A stretch of 64,000 nt of DNA from DAOTUB01 sp034437455 (lineage in GTDB: Bacteria; Chloroflexota; Anaerolineae; B4-G1), in assembly GCA_034437455.1 (NCBI GenBank), contig DAOTUB010000002.1, forward strand, positions 6,081-70,080, written 5' to 3'. The position numbers and the translations under genes are program-made. Under the pieces are notes generated by a model. It was not told the origin of the DNA. It saw nothing but the letters and a program-made list of their open reading frames with translations, and searched no databases. Shown here in pieces: positions 1 to 8,441 of the stretch. Numbering within the stretch: position 1 is the first letter of the stretch; each line of letters starts with the position of its first letter.

Positions 1-2552
1 TCGCCCGCCGATACCTCGGGTTTGTCCGGTAACTCGTAGCGCAAAAAGGCCACGCCCTGACTCCGGGCCTCCCGGTAATAGTCCTCGCGGAAGCCGTAGG
101 TGCGCATCTCGCGGTAGAGCACGTACACGTTGGCCGCGGGGTTCTGTTCCTTGATCTTGAGTGCGTTGGCGACGGCTTTCGAGCAGCAGACGCGGCTGCA
201 ATAGGGACGCTCCGGCTCCCGTGAACCGACGCACTGGATCATCACCACGTTCGAGGGCGCGTCTTTCCCTCCGGCCAGCTTCTTTTCCAGCTCGCGCTGC
301 GTGATCACGCGCGAGTCCTCGCCGTAGAGATACTCGGTCGGCGTGACCTCGCGCCCGCCAGCGGCGACGATGATGGCGCCGTGCTCCAGCGTCTTTTTCT
401 CGTCGTCAGAGAGAGCCACGGTCGTCTGATACTGTCCCGTAGGGGCGTTGACCCCTACGGGACTACGCCCCGCGTACCCGGAGACGGCTTCGACCTGCGC
501 CTCCTTGTAGACGTGAATGCGCTCGTCGCCCTCGACCCGCTCGACGAGGGAGCGCAAGGCGGCGGCAGCGTCATCCCCCTCCAGCGTGTACCGCAGTTCC
601 CGCAACTGCCCGCCCAGATCGGCGGAACGCTCCACCAAGTCTACCTCGTGCCCCATCTCGGCCAGGCTCAGGGCGGCGGTCAATCCCGCCAGCCCCCCGC
701 CGATCACCAGCGCCCGCTGCGAGATCTCCCAGACTTGAGAATCCGCCGCTTCATGTACAGGCGACTTTCGCAGCCTGGCGCCCGCGACCGCCATCTCGAC
801 CAACTCCCTGGCCTTTTCGGCGGCAACTTTCCCGTTCCCCGGATGCACCCAGGCACACTCGCCGCGCAGGTTGACCCGCTCCAGCAGATCGGCGCTCAGG
901 CCGGCGTCGCGCATCATCCGCTCGAAGGCGGACTCGTAGAGGCGGGGCGCGCATCCGGCCACCACCACCCGGTTGAGGTTGTGCTCCGCGATGGCCTGGC
1001 CGATCTGCTCGCGCCCGCTCGCCAGGCAGGCGTTGTCGAGCGACTGCACCAGCGCCACGTCCCGGAATCCCTGCGCGTGAGCCGCCAGCGCCTCCAGGTC
1101 GATCACCTCGCCGATCTCGCCCCGGCAATCGCAGAGGAAAACGCCGACGCGGGGCCGCTCGTAAGAGATATCCCGATCCTCCCCCCCTCTATCCCCCCCA
1201 ATGGGGGGGAGGCTGGGGGGGGAGGGTTCGCCCAATAACCGCGCCGCACCGGCGGCCACCGCCGAAGCCTCCGCCACCGTCTCGGGGATGTCCTTTGGCT
1301 CGCGGAATGCCCCGCTCACCAGGATGCCCGGACGCGAGCTTTCGATGGGGGCGAAGGTATCCGTCACGCCGAAGCCATACGGGTTCAACTCGACGCCGAG
1401 CGACTGCCCCAACTGCTGCGAGCCTTCCGGCGGCGCAAAGCCGGTCGCCAGCACCACCAGGTCAAAATCCTCATCCTGGAAACTGCCGTCCTCGGCCACG
1501 TAACTCAGTTGCAGATTTCGCGTCTGCTGGTACTGGTGGATCGAGGAGACCATCGAGCGCCGGTAGGTCACGCCGGGCAGCGCCTCGACCGTGTCGAAAT
1601 ACTCGTCGAAATCCTTGCCGTGAGCGCGAATATCCATAAAGAAAACAGTCACATCCAGGTCAGGATAGAGCCGCTTGGCGACCGCCACCTGCTTGGCTGT
1701 GTACATACAGCAGACCGAGGAGCAGTACCCGCACCCGATGGAGTCATCGCGCGAGCCGACGCACTGGATGAAGGCGACGCGCCGGGGTGTCTGGCCGTCC
1801 GAAGGGCGCACGACGGTCGCCCCGGTGGAGCCAGCGATGCTGACCATGCGCTCGAACTGGATGCTGGTCAGCACGTTGTCGTAATAACCGAAACCGTACT
1901 CGCCCTTGCGACGGGCGTCGAAAGGCTCAAAGCCGGGGCTGAGGATGATCGCGCCCACGACGACTGAAGTCGTCACTACGTCCATATCCAGATCGATGGC
2001 GTTGGTGGGGCAGACCTCGACGCACTTGCCGCAGCGGGTGCAAACCTCCATATCAACGACGTAGGCGGAAGGAATCGCCCGCGTCGGCGGCCGGTAGATC
2101 GCCTTACCCTTATCGAGATCGCCCTCGTACCGGTCGGGCCGCTCCACCGGACAAGCTAAAGCACAGAGGCCGCAGTTGTTGCACAGATCCACGCTCACGT
2201 AGCGCGGCTTGTGGCGCACTGTCACGGTGAAATTTCCCGGACGCTCGCGTCCGCGTTCCCCCTCTACCCCCGTCACCTCGGCGTAAGGCAGGATCTCAAT
2301 GTTGCGGTGGATGTCGCACTCGATGGTGGGACAGTAGGCCGCCCGTCCGGGCAGCATCAGGCAGAGTCCGCAGGAATCGGTGGGAAAGGTCCGATCCAAC
2401 AGGTGCATCGAGCCGCCGATGCCCGGCGCGCTATCCAGCAAATAGACCTTGTGCCCCGCCTCGGCCAGCAGCAACGCCGACTGCATCCCGCCGATGCCCG
2501 CGCCGACGATCAAAACGGCTTTACTTTGCTGAGACTCGTTGTTGTCGGTCAT
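1..2552 (-). CDS. hdrA: HdrA-like flavoprotein, double-length, 3' end cut by window edge
   Basis: This is a heterodisulfide reductase subunit A-like FAD/iron-sulfur protein; the visible part is about 850 residues and continues past position 1. The N-terminal half has a Rossmann motif (GAGIGGMQSALLLAEAG), two ferredoxin-type [4Fe-4S] clusters (CNNCGLCALACP, CTRCGKCVEVCP) and CVGSRD...YCSSVCC. The second half starts again with an HdrA-type CDC segment, a second Rossmann motif (GGGLAGLTAALSLAEMG) and a second CVGSRE...YCSRVCC. It therefore looks like two HdrA modules fused. The ATG at 2550-2552 follows GAGGAC and lies 15 bases after hdrB. Palindromic repeats at 434-472 and 1179-1226 are translated in frame. 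HdrA proteins move electrons in flavin-based bifurcation; the partner here is unknown. Confidence 0.9.
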   Translation of the reverse strand, partial: MTDNNESQQSKAVLIVGAGIGGMQSALLLAEAGHKVYLLDSAPGIGGSMHLLDRTFPTDSCGLCLMLPGRAAYCPTIECDIHRNIEILPYAEVTGVEGERGRERPGNFTVTVRHKPRYVSVDLCNNCGLCALACPVERPDRYEGDLDKGKAIYRPPTRAIPSAYVVDMEVCTRCGKCVEVCPTNAIDLDMDVVTTSVVVGAIILSPGFEPFDARRKGEYGFGYYDNVLTSIQFERMVSIAGSTGATVVRPSDGQTPRRVAFIQCVGSRDDSIGCGYCSSVCCMYTAKQVAVAKRLYPDLDVTVFFMDIRAHGKDFDEYFDTVEALPGVTYRRSMVSSIHQYQQTRNLQLSYVAEDGSFQDEDFDLVVLATGFAPPEGSQQLGQSLGVELNPYGFGVTDTFAPIESSRPGILVSGAFREPKDIPETVAEASAVAAGAARLLGEPSPPSLPPIGGDRGGEDRDISYERPRVGVFLCDCRGEIGEVIDLEALAAHAQGFRDVALVQSLDNACLASGREQIGQAIAEHNLNRVVVAGCAPRLYESAFERMMRDAGLSADLLERVNLRGECAWVHPGNGKVAAEKARELVEMAVAGARLRKSPVHEAADSQVWEISQRALVIGGGLAGLTAALSLAEMGHEVDLVERSADLGGQLRELRYTLEGDDAAAALRSLVERVEGDERIHVYKEAQVEAVSGYAGRSPVGVNAPTGQYQTTVALSDDEKKTLEHGAIIVAAGGREVTPTEYLYGEDSRVITQRELEKKLAGGKDAPSNVVMIQCVGSREPERPYCSRVCCSKAVANALKIKEQNPAANVYVLYREMRTYGFREDYYREARSQGVAFLRYELPDKPEVSAG
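434..472. repeat. Palindromic repeat family A, copy 1, in frame inside hdrA
   Basis: An imperfect palindrome built from gtcccgtaggggc and gcccctacgggac followed by tacgcccc. It is read through as GRSPVGVNAPTG within the second HdrA module, between a beta-strand segment and the next conserved block. Related copies lie at 4631, 5259, 13680, 38056 and 52821. Confidence 0.8.
1179..1226. repeat. C-run/G-run palindromic repeat family B, copy 1, in frame inside hdrA
   Basis: A run of C, a short ctctat spacer, then ccccccc-aat-ggggggg and a G-rich tail. It is read in frame as PSPPSLPPIGGDRGG at the junction between the two HdrA modules. Copies at 2691 and 53501 encode closely similar peptides. Confidence 0.75.
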
Positions 2553-2567
2553 AAGTCCTCTTGCGTG

Positions 2568-3437
2568 TTACAAAAGATTTCGTCCCTGAAGCAGCGGACA
2601 AGGATTCACAGCGTGTTTGCCCAACCACTTTTTCACACCTGGCAGGCCCAAGGCCAGTCCCATCAGCTCGGTGAAGTAAAAGATGGGCATCTCCCCCCCC
2701 CCTTCCCCCCCCATGGGGGAGGGGGCTTGACGGGTGTCCAGGTTGATCTGGCAGATTCCGCAGGCGCTGGCGATGCAATCCGCCCCGGCCTCGATGGCTC
2801 CCGCGACGATCCTGCTCGATAGCTTCGCGACCACCTCGCCCATCGGGAACGTCATGCTCGCCCCGCAGCAGTCCACCTTGTACGACCAATCCACCGGCTC
2901 GGCTCCCACGGCCTCCATCAGGCGATCCATCGTCGTCGGGTGTTCGGGATCGTCCCAGCCGGTCTTTTCTGGCGGGCGCACCAGCACGCAGCCATAGTAA
3001 GAGGCCACCTTCAGCCCGTCAAGCGGCTTGACGACCCGCTCGCGAATCGCCTCTATCTCGATATCGTGGCTGATCACATCCAACAAATGACGGGGGCGAC
3101 CTTCCCCGTTGTACTGAAAGTTCAACGACGTTTCCATCTTCCGCCGCCACTCCTCATCCTCGCGAAAAGCGTTGTCGGCAGATAGACTGTTCTGATAGCA
3201 AGCCGGGCAGGGAATGACAATATCCAGGCCCGCCTCCTGAGCCAGGGCCACGTTGCGCCCCGGCAAGGAGAGCGACAGCTCGTGGTTGAGGCTGTGCGCG
3301 GACGAGGCCCCGCAACAATTCCAATCCTCCAACTCGAACACCTCGACGTCCAGAGCCTTGAGCACCGCGTGGGTAGAAAGCTCAAACTCGGCTGACGTGG
3401 TTCCTGCCGTACATCCAGGATAATACGAGTATTTCAC
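2568..3437 (-). CDS. hdrB: HdrB-like subunit (CCG-domain protein)
   Basis: A 289-residue heterodisulfide reductase subunit B-like protein with two CCG domains: PGC near residue 9, NCCGAS near 41 and CPAC near 79, then YYGC, DCCGAS and CGIC in the second half. In the Hdr family these cysteines carry noncubane [4Fe-4S] clusters that reduce a disulfide or another acceptor. The start is GTG at 3437, overlapping the stop of hdrC by four bases (GTGA), with GGAGGTGG upstream. Family B repeat DNA at 2691-2727 adds an in-frame APSPMGGEGGGE just before the conserved FYFTELMGLALG block. Cognate set with the adjoining hdrC and hdrA. Confidence 0.93.
   Translation of the reverse strand: MKYSYYPGCTAGTTSAEFELSTHAVLKALDVEVFELEDWNCCGASSAHSLNHELSLSLPGRNVALAQEAGLDIVIPCPACYQNSLSADNAFREDEEWRRKMETSLNFQYNGEGRPRHLLDVISHDIEIEAIRERVVKPLDGLKVASYYGCVLVRPPEKTGWDDPEHPTTMDRLMEAVGAEPVDWSYKVDCCGASMTFPMGEVVAKLSSRIVAGAIEAGADCIASACGICQINLDTRQAPSPMGGEGGGEMPIFYFTELMGLALGLPGVKKWLGKHAVNPCPLLQGRNLL
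2691..2727. repeat. Palindromic repeat family B, copy 2, in frame inside hdrB
   Basis: A C-run, tt, C-run, catggggg, G-run structure, read in frame as APSPMGGEGGG. HdrB relatives pass directly from the NLDxRQ segment to the PxxYFTQL segment, so this stretch appears added. Confidence 0.75.
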
Positions 3438-4048
3438 TGTTCCACCTCCAAGCGCCGGGGCGAACCGTTTTCGGCGCTGGCAGATTCGTCGTACAACTTG
3501 ATCACATCTTTCATCCCTTTGACCCGTTCTGGCAAGAATCCAAACTTTCCCTTCAAGAAAAGGGTCGCTCCCAACACCATGTCAGAGCTCAAGCCGTGAA
3601 AGAACGTGGCAAGTCCCCCTTTCAGCAAGCCGAGAAGTTTGAATTCCATGATCAAGCTCAATTCATGCACCCGGCCCCACAGCTTGATGCTATCGAGAAA
3701 CGAGCGATGCAAGGCATAGATGGACGGTTGCGGCGTATAGTCCTCCCTCACCGCCATCTGTCGCAGCACGTCCATCACCGGCGCCAGCCGAATGTGATTC
3801 GGGCAGCGCGTGCCGCACGTATCACACCCCACGCACATCCAGATGGCCGAACTGCCGAGCACCTTATCCTTCTGGCCCAGTTGGATCAGCCGGAGCAACT
3901 GGGCCGGCTTGTAGTCCATCACGTAGGCCGTCGGGCAGCCGATGGTGCATTTCTGACAGTAGAAACAAGCGTGAATATTCTCGCCGCTGTGCTCCCGCAC
4001 CGCGTTCTTGAACATGAGATCCGTCCCCAGCACAACCGCCACAGGCAT
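3434..4048 (-). CDS. hdrC: HdrC-like iron-sulfur subunit
   Basis: A 204-residue HdrC-type ferredoxin subunit. Two [4Fe-4S] motifs are visible: CFYCQKCTIGCP near residues 28-39 and CVGCDTCGTRCP near 72-83. HdrC normally relays electrons between HdrA and HdrB. The C-terminal 90 residues (after VLRQMAVRED) form a predicted helical extension rich in hydrophobic residues, longer than in the second HdrC in this window. Start ATG at 4048 has a strong GGAGGAG site. It overlaps hdrB by four bases, so the pair is probably translationally coupled. Confidence 0.92.
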   Translation of the reverse strand: MPVAVVLGTDLMFKNAVREHSGENIHACFYCQKCTIGCPTAYVMDYKPAQLLRLIQLGQKDKVLGSSAIWMCVGCDTCGTRCPNHIRLAPVMDVLRQMAVREDYTPQPSIYALHRSFLDSIKLWGRVHELSLIMEFKLLGLLKGGLATFFHGLSSDMVLGATLFLKGKFGFLPERVKGMKDVIKLYDESASAENGSPRRLEVEQ

Positions 4049-4074
4049 AATCTCCTCCCGGTGTCCCGTCGCCC

Positions 4075-4680
4075 CTAAAACTCTCCCGAATGATCCACCA
4101 GTTGCAGCGCCAGGATCGTCATGTCTAATGTCTCGCCACTGTCCATCATGAAATAGTCATTCAATGTGACCTCGGGTCGGAAACCCAGATCCTGGAACGC
4201 TTTCATGACCTGAGGCTGGGTAGTCAGAACCTCTGCGTACAACTGATGCAAATTGGTCTGGCGGGCGATCTCGATCAACGAGCGCAACATCAACGTGCCG
4301 ATGCCCTGGCGGCGGTAGTCGTGGTCGAGAAAGATGCGCACCCAGGCCCGATGCCGGCGGTAATGTTCCCCAAAGTGCAGGGTGGCGTCTCCCACGATCT
4401 TGTCCTCCACGATGGCCACCAGAGGAAAGACGTTCTTCAGGTCCAGCTTGTCCACCCAACTCTCGACCACCCCCCGATCGCCCGCGTCGCTACGAAAAAG
4501 CTCCAGGTCGTGCTTGGAAGCCCGGGCAAACAGGTCCACCAGCCCCTGCTTATCCTCTTTGGTCAACGGACGCAGCAACAACCTGGCTCCACTGGGCAGT
4601 GTCTTGACCTTTCGATAACGTGCTAATTTTTCCCCGCTGGGGCGGAGGCCCCCACGGGACGACGCCCAAATGTCTGTCAT
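4075..4680 (-). CDS. GNAT-family N-acetyltransferase (tandem copy 1)
   Basis: A 201-residue acetyltransferase-fold protein. The acetyl-CoA loop is RRQGIGTLML near residues 120-130, preceded by a LVAIVEDKIVGDATLHF strand pair, which is the usual GNAT motif B/A order. It is clearly paralogous along its whole length to the neighbour at 4703-5308. The first 17 residues (WASSRGGLRPSGE segment) are encoded by a family A palindrome, and both copies share this, so the repeat was present before duplication. ATG at 4680 has GAGGTG upstream. It sits between the two hdr sets; a role in protein acetylation of pathway enzymes is possible but unproven. Confidence 0.85.
   Translation of the reverse strand: MTDIWASSRGGLRPSGEKLARYRKVKTLPSGARLLLRPLTKEDKQGLVDLFARASKHDLELFRSDAGDRGVVESWVDKLDLKNVFPLVAIVEDKIVGDATLHFGEHYRRHRAWVRIFLDHDYRRQGIGTLMLRSLIEIARQTNLHQLYAEVLTTQPQVMKAFQDLGFRPEVTLNDYFMMDSGETLDMTILALQLVDHSGEF
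4631..4667. repeat. Palindromic repeat family A, copy 2, forming the GNAT N-terminus
   Basis: The sequence tccccgctggggcggaggcccccacgggacgacgccc is an imperfect palindrome. It encodes ASSRGGLRPSGE a few codons after the start of the GNAT gene. The same segment lies at the start of the neighbouring paralogue. Confidence 0.75.
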
Positions 4681-4702
4681 CTCTGCACCTCACAACCGCT
4701 CG

Positions 4703-5308
4703 CTAAAACTTTCCCGAGCGCTCCACCAACCGCAGCATCAAAACGACCATATCCAGCGTCTCCCCGCCACTGGTGATAAAGTAATCGCTCAACGTCACCT
4801 CTCGCTGAAACCCCAGGTCCTGGAAAGCCTTGATCGCCCGGCCCTGGTTGGCCACGATTTCGGTATACAATTGCTGGAGGCCCACGTGGCGGGCGATCTC
4901 GATCAAGCTGCGCAGCATCAACGTGCCGATACCCTGGCGGCGATAGGCGCGATCGAGAAAGATGCGCACCCACGCCAGGTGGCGATGATACCGCTTGCGA
5001 AAATGAAGGGTGGCGTCTCCCACAATTTTGTCGTCTACGACAGCCACCAGCGGAAAGACGCGCTCAAGGTTCAGATTGTCCACCCAACTCTCGACCACGG
5101 CTGGATCGCCCGCATCGTCGCGAAAATACTCCAGGTCCTCTTTGGAAGCCCGCGCAAAAAGGTCCACCAACCCCTGCTTGTCCTCATAGGCCAGCGGACG
5201 CAGCAACAGCCGGGATCCACTGGACAACGTTTTCACTTTACGATAACGTGCTAGTTGTTCCCCGCTGGGGCGGAGGCCCCCACGGGACGACGCCCAAACG
5301 CCCGCCAT
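4703..5308 (-). CDS. GNAT-family N-acetyltransferase (tandem copy 2)
   Basis: A 201-residue paralogue of the gene at 4075-4680, with the same RRQGIGTLML acetyl-CoA loop and GDATLHF strand. An open frame continues upstream to 5422, but the start chosen here is ATG at 5308 because GGAGGTGCGAAA precedes it and the upstream part overlaps hdrA antisense-free coding sequence in another frame. The N-terminus is encoded by family A repeat DNA at 5259-5295. It lies 16 bases after hdrA, so it is in the same transcript. Substrate unknown. Confidence 0.85.
   Translation of the reverse strand: MAGVWASSRGGLRPSGEQLARYRKVKTLSSGSRLLLRPLAYEDKQGLVDLFARASKEDLEYFRDDAGDPAVVESWVDNLNLERVFPLVAVVDDKIVGDATLHFRKRYHRHLAWVRIFLDRAYRRQGIGTLMLRSLIEIARHVGLQQLYTEIVANQGRAIKAFQDLGFQREVTLSDYFITSGGETLDMVVLMLRLVERSGKF
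5259..5295. repeat. Palindromic repeat family A, copy 3
   Basis: Nearly identical to the copy at 4631-4667, at the equivalent place in the tandem GNAT paralogue. It was probably carried along by the gene duplication rather than inserted separately. Confidence 0.75.
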
Positions 5309-5324
5309 TTTCGCACCTCCTCCA

Positions 5325-7022
5325 CTACCAACTGACCGCATCCGCCATCGCCAAAATCTGCTCCGGCATCCAGTTGTGGATCTGGCTCGCCTTGTTGGGA
5401 CAGGCCACCACGCAAGCTCCACAGTTCTGACACAGCGCCGCGTTGACGACGGCGATACCCCGCACCGGATGAAGCGCCCGCGCTTCGTAGGGACACACTC
5501 CCACGCACACCCCGCACCCAGAGCAGACCTCCTCGACGACGTAAGCCACGGTCGGCTCCTGAACCATCTGGTCGAGGGAAAACAGTTGCAGCACCTTGGC
5601 CGCCGCGCCCGAGGCCTGCGACACCGACTCGGGGATGTCTTTCGGCCCCTGGGCCGCCCCGGCCAGAAACACCCCCGCTGTCAGGCTCTCGACGGGGCGC
5701 AGCTTGGGGTGCGCCTCGCTGAAAAAGCCGTCCGCGCCCACCCCGGTCCGCACCGTCTGCGCCAATTCGATCGCCTGATCGCCGGGCATCATTGGGGTCG
5801 CCAGCACCACCAGGTCTGCGGCCACCTCCAATTGCTGTCCACCCAATGTGTCAACGCCCCACACGATCACCTTGTCTCCATCACGAAAGATCTTGCTCAC
5901 TTTGCCCCGCAGGTACAGGACGCCATAATCCTCCATCGCCTGCTGGACGTACTCGTCGTACCCCTTGCCCGCCGAGCGGATGTCAATGTAAAAGACGTAC
6001 GCCTGGCCCTCTGGCACCCGCTCCTTGAACATACGCGCCATCTTGGGGACGTACATACAGCAGACCTTGGAACAGTAGGGCACGCCTCGTTCGGGATCGC
6101 GGGAACCCGCGCACTGAACAAAGACGACCTCCTGAGGCGCGCGCCCGTCGGAGGGACGGCGAAGGCCATTCCCAGACCGGAGCATCTCCTCGAACGTCAA
6201 GCCGTCCACCACATCCGGAGTCGCTCCGCCGCCGTACTCGGGCAGCCGATCCAGTGGATAGGGGTCCCAGCCTGTCGCCATCACAATCGCGCCGATTTCA
6301 AAGGTCTCGGGTTCGTCCAACTGGGAGACTTTTACGTCAAAGTTCCCCACGTACCCCTCAACCTCCACCACCTGCGCATTCGTCAGCACCTGGATACTCG
6401 GATGTTCGAGCACCTGGTCGATCTTTTGCTCCAGCAGATCGGGGGCGGCCTCAAAGTTGAGATAGGTACCCGAGAGACGGGCCATCTTGCCGCCCAGCCG
6501 CTCCTCTCGCTCGACCAGCACGACGGGAAAGCCCGCGTCGGCGACGTCGAGCGCGGCCTGCATCCCGGCGATCCCCCCGCCGATGACCAAGGCCCGCTTC
6601 GTCAACGGCAGGTGGAAGGGCGCCATCTCATCGTCCCGCTTGACTTTTTCCACGAGGGTGCGCACGATCTCGACGGCTTTCTCCGTGGCGCGTTCCGTAT
6701 CTCCCTCATGCACCCAGGAACACTGCTCGCGGATGTTGGCGCTTTCAAAGCGGTATGGGTTCAGCCCCGCCTTTGCTCCAGCTCGCCGGAAAGTCGCCTC
6801 GTGCATCGCGGGCGAGCAGGCCGCGACGATGACGCCGTCCAGTTGATGTTCCTCGACCGCCTCTTGAAGCAACTGCTGGCCAGGATCGGAGCACATGTAT
6901 TTGTAGTCTGTGGCATATACAACACCCGGGTACTGGCCGATCTCTTCGGCTACCCGCTCCACGTCCACGGTGCCCGCGACGTTGATCCCGCAGTGACAGA
7001 CAAAGACACCGATTCGACTCAT
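5325..7022 (-). CDS. hdrA: HdrA-like flavoprotein, compact form
   Basis: A 565-residue HdrA homologue. An N-terminal CHCG segment is followed by a Rossmann FAD motif GGGIAGMQAALDVADAG near residue 150, then CAGSRD...YCSKVCC near 315-330, and two C-terminal ferredoxin motifs, CSGCGVCVGVCP and CQNCGACVVACP. The ferredoxin domain that interrupts the FAD domain in many HdrA proteins (and is present in the other copy here) is absent: the chain passes from GNFDVKVS straight to EIGAIVMATG. ATG at 7022 directly follows the hdrB stop, with GGAGAA upstream. Likely electron-bifurcating or electron-transfer module tied to the neighbouring folD/acs genes. Confidence 0.93.
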   Translation of the reverse strand: MSRIGVFVCHCGINVAGTVDVERVAEEIGQYPGVVYATDYKYMCSDPGQQLLQEAVEEHQLDGVIVAACSPAMHEATFRRAGAKAGLNPYRFESANIREQCSWVHEGDTERATEKAVEIVRTLVEKVKRDDEMAPFHLPLTKRALVIGGGIAGMQAALDVADAGFPVVLVEREERLGGKMARLSGTYLNFEAAPDLLEQKIDQVLEHPSIQVLTNAQVVEVEGYVGNFDVKVSQLDEPETFEIGAIVMATGWDPYPLDRLPEYGGGATPDVVDGLTFEEMLRSGNGLRRPSDGRAPQEVVFVQCAGSRDPERGVPYCSKVCCMYVPKMARMFKERVPEGQAYVFYIDIRSAGKGYDEYVQQAMEDYGVLYLRGKVSKIFRDGDKVIVWGVDTLGGQQLEVAADLVVLATPMMPGDQAIELAQTVRTGVGADGFFSEAHPKLRPVESLTAGVFLAGAAQGPKDIPESVSQASGAAAKVLQLFSLDQMVQEPTVAYVVEEVCSGCGVCVGVCPYEARALHPVRGIAVVNAALCQNCGACVVACPNKASQIHNWMPEQILAMADAVSW

Positions 7023-7946
7023 TTATTCTCCTGCTTCCAGCGCCGCGACAAGCGGCTGCGGATCCACGTAGTGATCCGCGAAGCCCCACGTCTCCTCCGG
7101 CAAGCCCAACGCCACAGCCATCAATTGGGTAAAATAGAGTGTCGCGATTTCGTCGCCGGTGCGCCCGGCCTCCGTCTCCCGCTGCGGATAATCCAGGTTA
7201 AACTGGCAAAGCGGACAGGCGGTGACGATGACCTGCGCGCCGTGCTCCCGCGCCGAGGCGACGATCTCTTTCGAGAGCATTTCGGGGACCTCCGGCTCCT
7301 TCACCGTCAGATAGGAGCCACAGCACTCGATATTGTAGGGAAAGTCCACTGGCTCCGCCCCTAGCGCCCGCACCAGGTCGTGCATGATGGTTGGAGCCTC
7401 TGGATCGTCCAGGCCGATCTCTTCGTAAGGGCGCAGGAGCAGACAGCCATAGTAAGGAGCGACTCGCAGCCCGGTCAGAGGGCGCGTCACCCGCTCGGCT
7501 AACGCCTCCCAGCCCAGGTCATCTCGCAACAGCTCCAGAAAATGCGCAATGTGCACACCACCGCGATATTCTTGCTCGGTGAACCAATTGATGCGCTCCA
7601 ACATCTCCGGATCCCGCTCGAGCAGCGCCTGGGAGCGACGAAGGACGTTGAAGCAAATCGAACAGAGCGTCGTCACCGACTTGGACGAATTACTGGCCTG
7701 CTCACAGCGTTGTGTGGCGGCACACGCCGCTACATGGAGGGCCTGTTGCGCCTGGTAGAGAATCCGCGTCGGGGCGATCAGCGCCAGCGAATCGTCCAGC
7801 ATCAGGGGGAACGTCGCCCCACAGCACTGCCACTCGGCCAGTTCCTCCAGATCTAATCCCAGCGCCGCCGCCGCCGCCCGCGCAGAGCGGTCATAGTTTT
7901 TCGCCTGTGTCGAGAGTGTGCACCCTGGAAAATATGGATAAGCCAT
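7023..7946 (-). CDS. hdrB: HdrB-like subunit (second set)
   Basis: An approximately 307-residue CCG-domain protein: PGC near the N-terminus, QCCGAT, CSIC, then YYGC, ECCGSY and CPLC, giving both cysteine-rich motifs of HdrB. ATG at 7946 is preferred over a TTG four codons upstream because GGAG lies six bases before it. A segment around residues 75-90 (HVAACAATQRCEQ) is unusual relative to the other HdrB and overlaps a short GC-rich palindrome near 7710-7736, so it may be repeat-derived. Followed immediately by hdrA. Confidence 0.92.
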   Translation of the reverse strand: MAYPYFPGCTLSTQAKNYDRSARAAAAALGLDLEELAEWQCCGATFPLMLDDSLALIAPTRILYQAQQALHVAACAATQRCEQASNSSKSVTTLCSICFNVLRRSQALLERDPEMLERINWFTEQEYRGGVHIAHFLELLRDDLGWEALAERVTRPLTGLRVAPYYGCLLLRPYEEIGLDDPEAPTIMHDLVRALGAEPVDFPYNIECCGSYLTVKEPEVPEMLSKEIVASAREHGAQVIVTACPLCQFNLDYPQRETEAGRTGDEIATLYFTQLMAVALGLPEETWGFADHYVDPQPLVAALEAGE

Positions 7947-7959
7947 CAATGTCTCCAAG

Positions 7960-8033
7960 CGCCTGTGAAATGAGAAAATGAGCAGATGAGTACATGAGCT
8001 TTAGAAACTCACTCCTCATCCACCCATTTGCTC
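7960..8033. repeat. Imperfect inverted repeat between hdrC and hdrB
   Basis: The AT-rich gap contains atgagaaaatgagcagatgag facing ctcatccacccatttgctctt. The two arms can pair imperfectly. It breaks the otherwise tight spacing of the hdr genes and resembles the intergenic repeats at 14317 and 16741 in style. Confidence 0.45.
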
Positions 8034-8438
8034 TTACTTCATATACTTCCTATACCCGCCGACGATAGCCAGTTGCGGCGCTGCCTGCACCAATTCTGGT
8101 GGAAGCGCACCCAAGTCCAGTTTGGCAACGCCCTTGCGCAATGCGATCTGGCGCAACGCCTCCATCAACCGAGGCAAATCCACTCCCTTGGGACAGCGCG
8201 CGACACAGGTCAGGCAGGAGGCGCAGATCCAGATCGTATTACTCTCCAGCACCTCCTCCATCCCCAGTTGAGCTTTACGGATGGCCTGGCTGGGAAGGAG
8301 TTCCATCGCCGACGCGACCGGACAGCCGGCGCTGCATTTGCCGCACTGGTTGCAGGCCAGCAGATCCTGCCCGCTGATCTCTTCGACCTGGCGCACGAAA
8401 GAACCGCGCACCTTGTCAACTGAAATTTGGGTTCGCAT
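8034..8438 (-). CDS. hdrC: HdrC-like iron-sulfur subunit (second set)
   Basis: A short, 134-residue HdrC with two [4Fe-4S] motifs, CNQCGKCSAGCP near residues 29-40 and CASCLTCVARCP near 72-83. It lacks the long helical C-terminus of the first HdrC. ATG at 8438 lies three bases after the folD stop; the ribosome site (AATAAGGT) is weak, suggesting translational coupling to folD. Part of hdrC-hdrB-hdrA set two. Confidence 0.92.
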   Translation of the reverse strand: MRTQISVDKVRGSFVRQVEEISGQDLLACNQCGKCSAGCPVASAMELLPSQAIRKAQLGMEEVLESNTIWICASCLTCVARCPKGVDLPRLMEALRQIALRKGVAKLDLGALPPELVQAAPQLAIVGGYRKYMK

Positions 8439-8441
8439 ACC

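Noticed and set aside
1179..1226. Homopolymer-rich palindromes as assembly errors
   Set aside because: Three copies keep the host frame open and encode similar peptides in the same frame, which errors would not do consistently.
5376..7364. 662-residue open frame on the plus strand
   Set aside because: It is antisense to hdrA/hdrB, has low-complexity His/Arg/Leu composition and no family motif; it is a GC-rich shadow of the real genes.
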